A stretch of DNA of 64,000 nucleotides, from the NCBI RefSeq assembly GCF_030463535.1, contig NC_132880.1, positions 35,265,842 through 35,329,841 on the forward strand, given 5' to 3'. The notes beneath the pieces were generated by a model. The model saw only the letters and a program-made list of their open reading frames with translations, ran no database searches and was not told the origin of the DNA. This stretch comes from Salminus brasiliensis (Eukaryota; Chordata; Actinopteri; Characiformes; Bryconidae). The position numbers were made by a program, and so were the translations under genes. Each line of letters starts with the position of its first letter. Position 1 is the first letter of the stretch. Of this stretch, positions 58,401-64,000 are shown one piece after another.

Positions 58401-59826
58401 AAGAAAATTTAGTTTGTTGGTGTTTGTTGGAGGCTGTTAGGGCAGTGTGCTTTGGGGCTAACATTCCAAAATCGATGCAGCTGAATTGTCACCTTCCAAT
58501 GCATTTTTACACCCCTAGCACGCACTTGTTCACACCCTCAAAAGTACTGTATTGTCTGTTAGGTTAAGAGGCATAATGCCCAGTGGCCGGTGTATACTGA
58601 AGTGATTTTGGTGCTAACGACCTGTTATCTCGTGCTGTATGAAGTAAACACTGAAGCAGGGTACACTGAGATGAGAAAGCAAGGCAGTCATCAAGATGAC
58701 AAAGCCTCAGCCAAGTCCTGAGGACTCCAAACACATTAGCTAAAGAGGGGGGGAGGGACATGGGCCTTGAACTCTAGCTCTACTCACACTCTCCAAACCA
58801 GAAGCACCCACTGACTCACTCACTCACTGACTGACTGCAACAGCACCAGAGGGGCATGTCTCATTTTAAAGAGGCTGATGGACTCGAAAAATGTACACAT
58901 TTACACGCAGCATACACTGATCTAAATCAGGGTGACTGTACAGCCTCACAACTCTCCGAAAGGTGCCAAACTGTACTGGGGAGATAATATGTGGCCAGTG
59001 TCTGACCTCAGAGGCTTTAGGGTCCTTAAAGCCCTGGGTTGTCTACTTTAACTACTATTATTGGATTATGATAGCAAAGGGTTTATTTGATTAGAATATC
59101 AGGAATGGTAATTAAATGCAGCCGAATAAGTATGTGTACACTGCACAGTTTGCGTCATGCCTATTTAAATGGATACCGAAGCTTTCTTTTGCTTAAAACT
59201 AGCTTAAATAATGATGTCAGTAGACCTTGTGCCCTATTCTTACTGGTTCGCTTACTGGTCCTGTTTGTGCAGTGTTTCTTTACTTGAATCCTGTGAAGTT
59301 TTATAAGTCTCTGTTTTCTTAAGCACGACAGGCTAAGCCAGGTGTAGTTGTGAGTAAGATATGACTCAATAGCTGGTGTTTCAGTAGAGAAGTGGATCAG
59401 GCTGAGATTATTCTGTATGAATGTATCTGTTTTTGTTTTTGTATTTTTTTGTACTTTCTCTCCACTGTAAGTCACCGTGTAAAAAAACTCACAACAGCTT
59501 TGCCGAAACAGTAGAGTCATGTCTTTGGAGGCTCTAGCATTGCCTCATCTTCTGTTCTGAGAACTTGTACTGTATGTTACCTCTAAGGCAAAGAACCAGA
59601 GCAGTAAAAATGCCAATAATATGAGGTTGGTTGACCAGCATAAACATCTATCTCATGCATGCAGCACATTGCGAATGCTAACACGGGTGCGCAAAGTTCA
59701 TATTGCACTGTGAATTATGTATTTGTGACACAACCTCAAAGCTAGACCAAGAGCGTCTAACAGAAAATATTAATTGTAAAATAAAAACCATGTAAATATG
59801 TACATTCAAATCGTGTGAACAGATTG

Positions 59827-59832
59827 AATAAA
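59827..59832 (+). promoter_or_regulatory. trib1: Candidate polyadenylation signal of trib1
   Basis: AATAAA with a following T-rich stretch (GTCTTTTTCC). A second AATAAA at 59780 is the alternative. Confidence 0.5.
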
Positions 59833-59939
59833 GATCGTCTTTTTCCATATTTAAGCATGTTGCTCTCATATGTGTACAGTTTCTACTGGCATGCATCTGT
59901 AAATTCATAATTGCTGGTATTTCATGGAACCCATTCTTT

Positions 59940-60175
59940 CCTTCACTCATTCAATATAGGCAATGCAACTGGTGTCAACACACCCCCAAAACATACTAGC
60001 TGTACTCCCAGGTTTAACAGTTGTCATAGTGTTCTTTTCATGATTAACCTTTGCTGATGGTGGCCAAAGAGTTCCGTTTGGACTTAATCAGTCCACAGCA
60101 CTTGTTTCAAGACCTCATCGGACTGGTTTCACTTTCTAGAAAGAAGCATAACACACCAGACCACTATGAATGAAT
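59940..60175 (-). mobile_element. Decayed Tc1-like element
   Basis: On the minus strand there are KVELFGHH-like then NHEKNTMTTVKPGSTASMFW-type words, matching the stretch between the first catalytic Asp and the glycine box of Tc1 transposases. The plus strand shows AAAGAGTTCCGTTTGGACTT. It is heavily mutated. Confidence 0.5.
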
Positions 60176-60184
60176 TTAAACTGT

Positions 60185-60425
60185 AGCTGAAGAGCTCACT
60201 AAAAATAGCGCTGGTTCAAATCTCGGGTCATGCTTCCTGCCATCAGCAGCTGCAGCCTGAGAAAGCACAAGTGGCCTTGCTCTCTATGGGTGGGTAGATG
60301 GGGGTTCTCTCTCCCCACATCATCTCAGTGTGGATGTCTGCTAGTCGATGCATCAGCGCTGGGTACCCAGTGCTTTCCTCAGAGCGTGTTGGGTTGAGTA
60401 ATTGGGAAGGACAACAGGGTGCCTT
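60185..60425 (+). mobile_element. Possible tRNA-derived SINE-like repeat
   Basis: A box B-like GGTTCAAATCTC near 60212 is followed by CTGCAGCCTGAGAAAGCACA and GTGGATGTCTGCTAGTCGAT. The head is incomplete. Confidence 0.4.
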
Positions 60426-60429
60426 AAAG

Positions 60430-60680
60430 TGTTATTTGAGTGATGCCATAAAAGAACCAGTTTTGGTTCCATACAAAAAACTGTTTATAATAGAAATCAG
60501 TGAAGAACATTCAGACGATCAAAGAACGTCAACTCATGTAAAGGTTTTTTTATCAATTTAAAAGGTTCCTCACACTCCTCATACATCTCTATTTCAAACA
60601 CAGTTCTTTATGGAACCGAAAGTGGTTCTTCCATTGCATCACTTGTGACGAACCATGTGAAGCACCTTTATTTTTAACAT
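60430..60680. mobile_element. GGTTCTT-family palindromic element, best-preserved copy
   Basis: The left arm GTGATGCCATAAAAGAACCA plus GTTTTGGTTCCATA (about 60440-60475) is inverted relative to the right arm GTTCTTTATGGAACCGAAAG plus TGGTTCTTCCATTGCATCAC (about 60601-60642). Outer words TTAAAGTG and CACCTTTATTTTTAAC complete the ends. It is noncoding, and I use it as the reference for the other family copies. Confidence 0.7.
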
Positions 60681-61420
60681 TGCTCTAGCTGAGACCAGTG
60701 GGACAAACCTAAGTAGACAGACATTCTTTCTTAACTCCAGTATTTCCCTAGCATTAATTTTCAGGTGTTTCATTTCCTTTCAATCATCTTTTTCTCTGCC
60801 TGCAGGCCCAGTTTGGATTAAGTGTCAATACAGCATTTTAATGATTGGCAGGTAAAAACATATTCCTGTGCTGAGTCCCTGGGGACTAAAAGAGAAAGCT
60901 TGGTGCGTCTTATGACGTAAAGAGTCAGGTATCTGCAGAAGTCTGTTATGGTTTCATAGCTCACTGCGTAAGCTGCTGATTAGGTCTGGATTAGCTATCA
61001 ACAGGGTAGTTGGAGCATCTCAGCTGCTGGGAAGCTGCCAAGCAGCGTCGCACGCCACAAATACGGTTGTTTAACATGTCAGGACCAGCTTTGGGTGATG
61101 CACTGATAAAGAGCACTGCTACCTCACTTCCTTTGTGTATGTGCGTATGGGTGCGCATGTGTTTGTTTTCATATAATTTCAAAGATGTCCTGACTTTAAA
61201 AGAAAATAATAGAGGATCAGGTAGACTTGAAAAAAGTGTGTTTTTTTAAATGGTGCAACACCATTTCTTTTTAATTACTGGGGTAAATGTTAGGATTAGG
61301 TTGAGAAACCCCTGTAGAGTTAAAATAACAGACAGGAGTGATTTTTTTGCTGTGCATTTTATCAGCCCCTCTAAACCCTATCCATCAATAAAAACGAAGT
61401 ACCATAAAAGCCTAATATAT
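60681..61420. other. Noncoding interval
   Basis: I see no gene and no repeat I can name. Confidence 0.3.
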
Positions 61421-61502
61421 ACACCAATCAAGCATAGCATTAACACCACTGACAGGTGAAGTGAAAAACATTGACTGTCTTCATCCAGGGGTTTTTCCAG
61501 AG

Positions 61503-61577
<75 letters not shown>

Positions 61578-61880
61578 CAGAAGGGAAATGGGCAAGCATA
61601 AGGATGTGAGCCAAACTATGATGGCTAGATTCACTAGGTTAGGTTAGAGCATCTCCAAAACATTAGGCATGTCTTTTGAGGGTTTTTTTGTATGCAGTGG
61701 TCAGTGCCTACCAAATGAGGTGAACTGGATGGGTGAACTCCATGGGTTCCCTACTTCACCACTTACAGAACTTGAAGGATCTGTTCCTAACATCTTGGTG
61801 CCAGATACCACAGAAAGCCCCTAGAGGTCTTCAAGGGTCTTCAGAGGTCTTGTGGAGTCTTGTTTCAGCCCCTGCCTATA
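61421..61880 (+). mobile_element. MITE family B with an internal (TA)n expansion
   Basis: It has ACACCAATCAAGCATAGCAT, CCACTGACAGGTGAAGTG, ATGGGCAAGCATAAGGATGT and TATGCAGTGGTCAGTGCCTA. A TA run splits the left part. Confidence 0.65.
61507..61575. repeat. (TA)n microsatellite, about 69 bp
   Basis: A pure TA run within a family B element. Confidence 0.97.
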
Positions 61881-62879
61881 AAACAGGTACAGGAACATCA
61901 GAGCCAGAACCACCAGATTCAAGAACATTTTCATTCTTTGTGTTGTTAAGCTGGTCTCACCAGCAACTCCAACCTCAGCTTGATTGTTTCTGATCACTCT
62001 GATCATCCCCATGCTCGGTATTGTATGCACTTTGCACTTTACCTGGAACCGCTTTAGGATTTGCTGAAGGGTTTTATGTTTAATGCCTGATCTTTTGCAC
62101 AAGACATAATACAATAATATATATAATTTTTGCAAATATATAATTATATGTCTTGACACTGTATGTGTATGTGTGTGTGTTGTCCATAAATTATTAAAAT
62201 ATGCATCAAAACTTGGTGTTAGACAGGTGTCAGACCCACAGCAACACTTAAGTTTTACCATGTAAGTGACATTAAGTATCAGTGACAGAACCCATTAGAC
62301 AGGCAGTACTATAACCATATGGTAGAAATGAATAAGGTCCTGTAATGAAAGGCTAACACTACATTTGGAGGGTTATACCACAGCCTTGTGGATAATGATG
62401 GAACTGCAATTACTGGCCATTTTATAATAATCTCACTATTACCTTTATATATCATCAGATTAAAACAGAATCTATCCAAGTCAATGCAAAACATGTTTAT
62501 AACTGCAAAATCCAAATCAAATTTCCTAATGTCAAAAAGAGACCTGGTTATCTAAAGAAAATCTGATCCACCAGAGGGCGGCCTTTCAAAAGAGACTGTG
62601 GACAGTCAGCACTAACGGGTTAATTTTCAGAGGTGAGAACTTAATTTTGAAGAACTTTATACAGAGGTGTTACTCACTGCCCTGTACAAGTAAACCTCTA
62701 TTCATATGAGTATTTGCACTTAAGTGTATTTTTAGTTACCGAAATCTTATAACATCACAGTTCTGAAGATCCATTGTTTGAGATGTTTATGTGTTTCCCC
62801 TGCTGTAGCATACTTGGCCCAGCACACAAGGAGCTTATCAATGAGCTAAATGTGCCACAGAATACATGCATTTATGTAC
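61881..62879. other. Noncoding interval
   Basis: No gene is supported. It contains a GT run (about 62164-62180) and CCACCAGAGGGCGGCC near 62570, a word common in fish repeats and CTCF-like sites. Confidence 0.3.
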
Positions 62880-62917
62880 AGTATATATATATATGTATAT
62901 GTATATATATATATATG

Positions 62918-62971
<54 letters not shown>
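62880..62971. repeat. (TA)n microsatellite with GTAT interruptions, about 92 bp
   Basis: It is broken by TGTATATG words in the first half and pure in the second half. Confidence 0.97.
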
Positions 62972-62974
<3 letters not shown>

Positions 62975-64000
62975 AGTTGTCATTGATATATAAATAGTGT
63001 GTATGTGAGCCCAGATGCTTTTTTTAAACCCTGTTGTTTTACCTCAGAATGAAGCACTGGTTTTCCTCTTGTGTCAGGCTTGAGAAAATAAAATGATGAG
63101 TTTTAGCACTATAAGAAAAACAGTGGATTTTTGTAACTGTTTTAGAGTCCTACCAGAATATGTTGAGACAGGGTTAGCTTTTAGTGTGTTTGCAAGTTTG
63201 GCTCCCTCATGCAGCGTTTTAGCACTGATGTAATTCGGTTTGCTTCCCCAGCTTTAGCTGAGTTTCATTCTGACTTGTTAATTTCATCCTTTGAGAATGA
63301 AATCAGGCCCAGATTTTTCATATGTCCAGTCCATGTGGTACAGATCTTATAGATGTACTAAGAAGCTCCAGTTCTGTCATTTTTGTGGGAATCTTTTTTC
63401 TGTCCACTCTTAAATTCATTTAACATAGACAATGAATATGAAATGAATCCCTGGTTTCTCTTCTTATTCACTCCTCAAATCCTCATCAGTGTATCAAGGT
63501 GTCAGACAACTACAGTGAAGACAACATCTCTAATAACTGTAGAGCTGCAGTAGTTAAAAGTTCAAATATTCGCTAAGGCCAGAGTACTTATTGCTTACAT
63601 AGAACAGTGCAGTAAGTACAGTATACTGCATTACTCTCCACCAAAGAGTTTAAACAGCTTAAACAAAGTTTTACCAGCACAGAAATCACACAACTTTATT
63701 CTTCCTCTTTAGCTTCTGTTGTCTTGCCGGTTCAGGACAGGTGTAAATTCTACTGGAAATGATGTCAGTAAGCAGGGCAAGGACTGTCAGAGCCATGATG
63801 ACATATCAACACATTGTTGTAATGATGTAGCTGATTTCCTCAACCCATATACTGTAACAGAGACTTTAGGTGAAAATGTACTACACTGCACCCTGATGTC
63901 CAGAAAACCATTACTGAATTAAAACAAAGCTGATAAAAAAACATGAGCACAGCATCCACAACACAACCACTCAGATAAATTAGTATTCCTGCTCTTATTC
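62972..64000. other. Noncoding end of window
   Basis: I see no gene or repeat I can name. A 67-codon frame at 63719-63922 has no recognisable motif. Confidence 0.3.

Larger units (their letters stand above)
57512..59850 (+). other. trib1: Probable trib1 3' UTR
   Basis: AATAAA occurs at 59780-59785 and 59827-59832, and the region before them (59690-59830) is AT-rich and repeat-free, as is usual at a mature 3' end. A long 3' UTR is expected for trib1. The 29-bp minisatellite lies within it. The true end needs transcript data. Confidence 0.5.

Overview
The window is vertebrate nuclear DNA. It has spliced genes with GT-AG introns, long AT-rich noncoding stretches, many TA and CA microsatellites, and a high load of Tc1/mariner-type transposons, MITEs, tRNA-derived SINEs and CR1/L2-type LINE debris. 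This repeat mix points to a teleost, most likely an otophysan (characin, catfish or knifefish type). The placement is inferred from repeat families I recognise, not from a search.

Left part (1-17.3 kb). The window opens inside a Tc1-like transposon with a complete 340-residue transposase. It sits in an intron of cibar1 (formerly fam92a), which encodes a BAR-domain protein of the ciliary base. The last three cibar1 coding exons (1453-1566, 2652-2771, 4241-4366) follow and are intact; earlier exons should lie left of the window. A second cibar1 copy in the same orientation follows at 8115-16863. It is a pseudogene: exon 2 has a frameshift and lost its 3' end, exon 5 has an in-frame TAG, exon 6 lacks 2 bases, and the last exon lost its original splice acceptor. 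The overlapping parts of the two copies align from exon 6 to past the 3' UTR, and different mobile elements have entered each. Between the copies are a decayed transposon-derived ORF and an internally deleted Tc1 element with exact 24-base inverted repeats.

Middle part (17.3-49.1 kb). I see no convincing protein-coding gene here. It holds Tc1 relics, several MITE families, a LINE reverse-transcriptase fragment on the minus strand, two similar inverted tRNA-SINE dimers, a TTAA-flanked MITE, and more complex islands that could be conserved noncoding elements.

Right part (49.1-64 kb). A CpG-rich promoter leads into a three-exon tribbles pseudokinase gene, best matched to trib1 (361 residues, CDS 49739-50065, 51899-52191, 57046-57511). 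Its 5' leader carries short upstream ORFs, including a start-stop codon pair. The probable 3' UTR (to about 59.85 kb) contains a 29-bp minisatellite that repeats TTCTAGAA, a heat-shock-element-like core. Intron 2 holds a tandem array of about 110-bp units. The last 4 kb are intergenic repeats and TA microsatellites.

The human relatives of both genes lie on 8q, so the pairing is plausible as retained synteny. Nothing ties the two genes into one pathway. I found no CRISPR, operon, phage or new multi-gene system; the most unusual material is in the duplicated cibar1 locus and the repeat structures.
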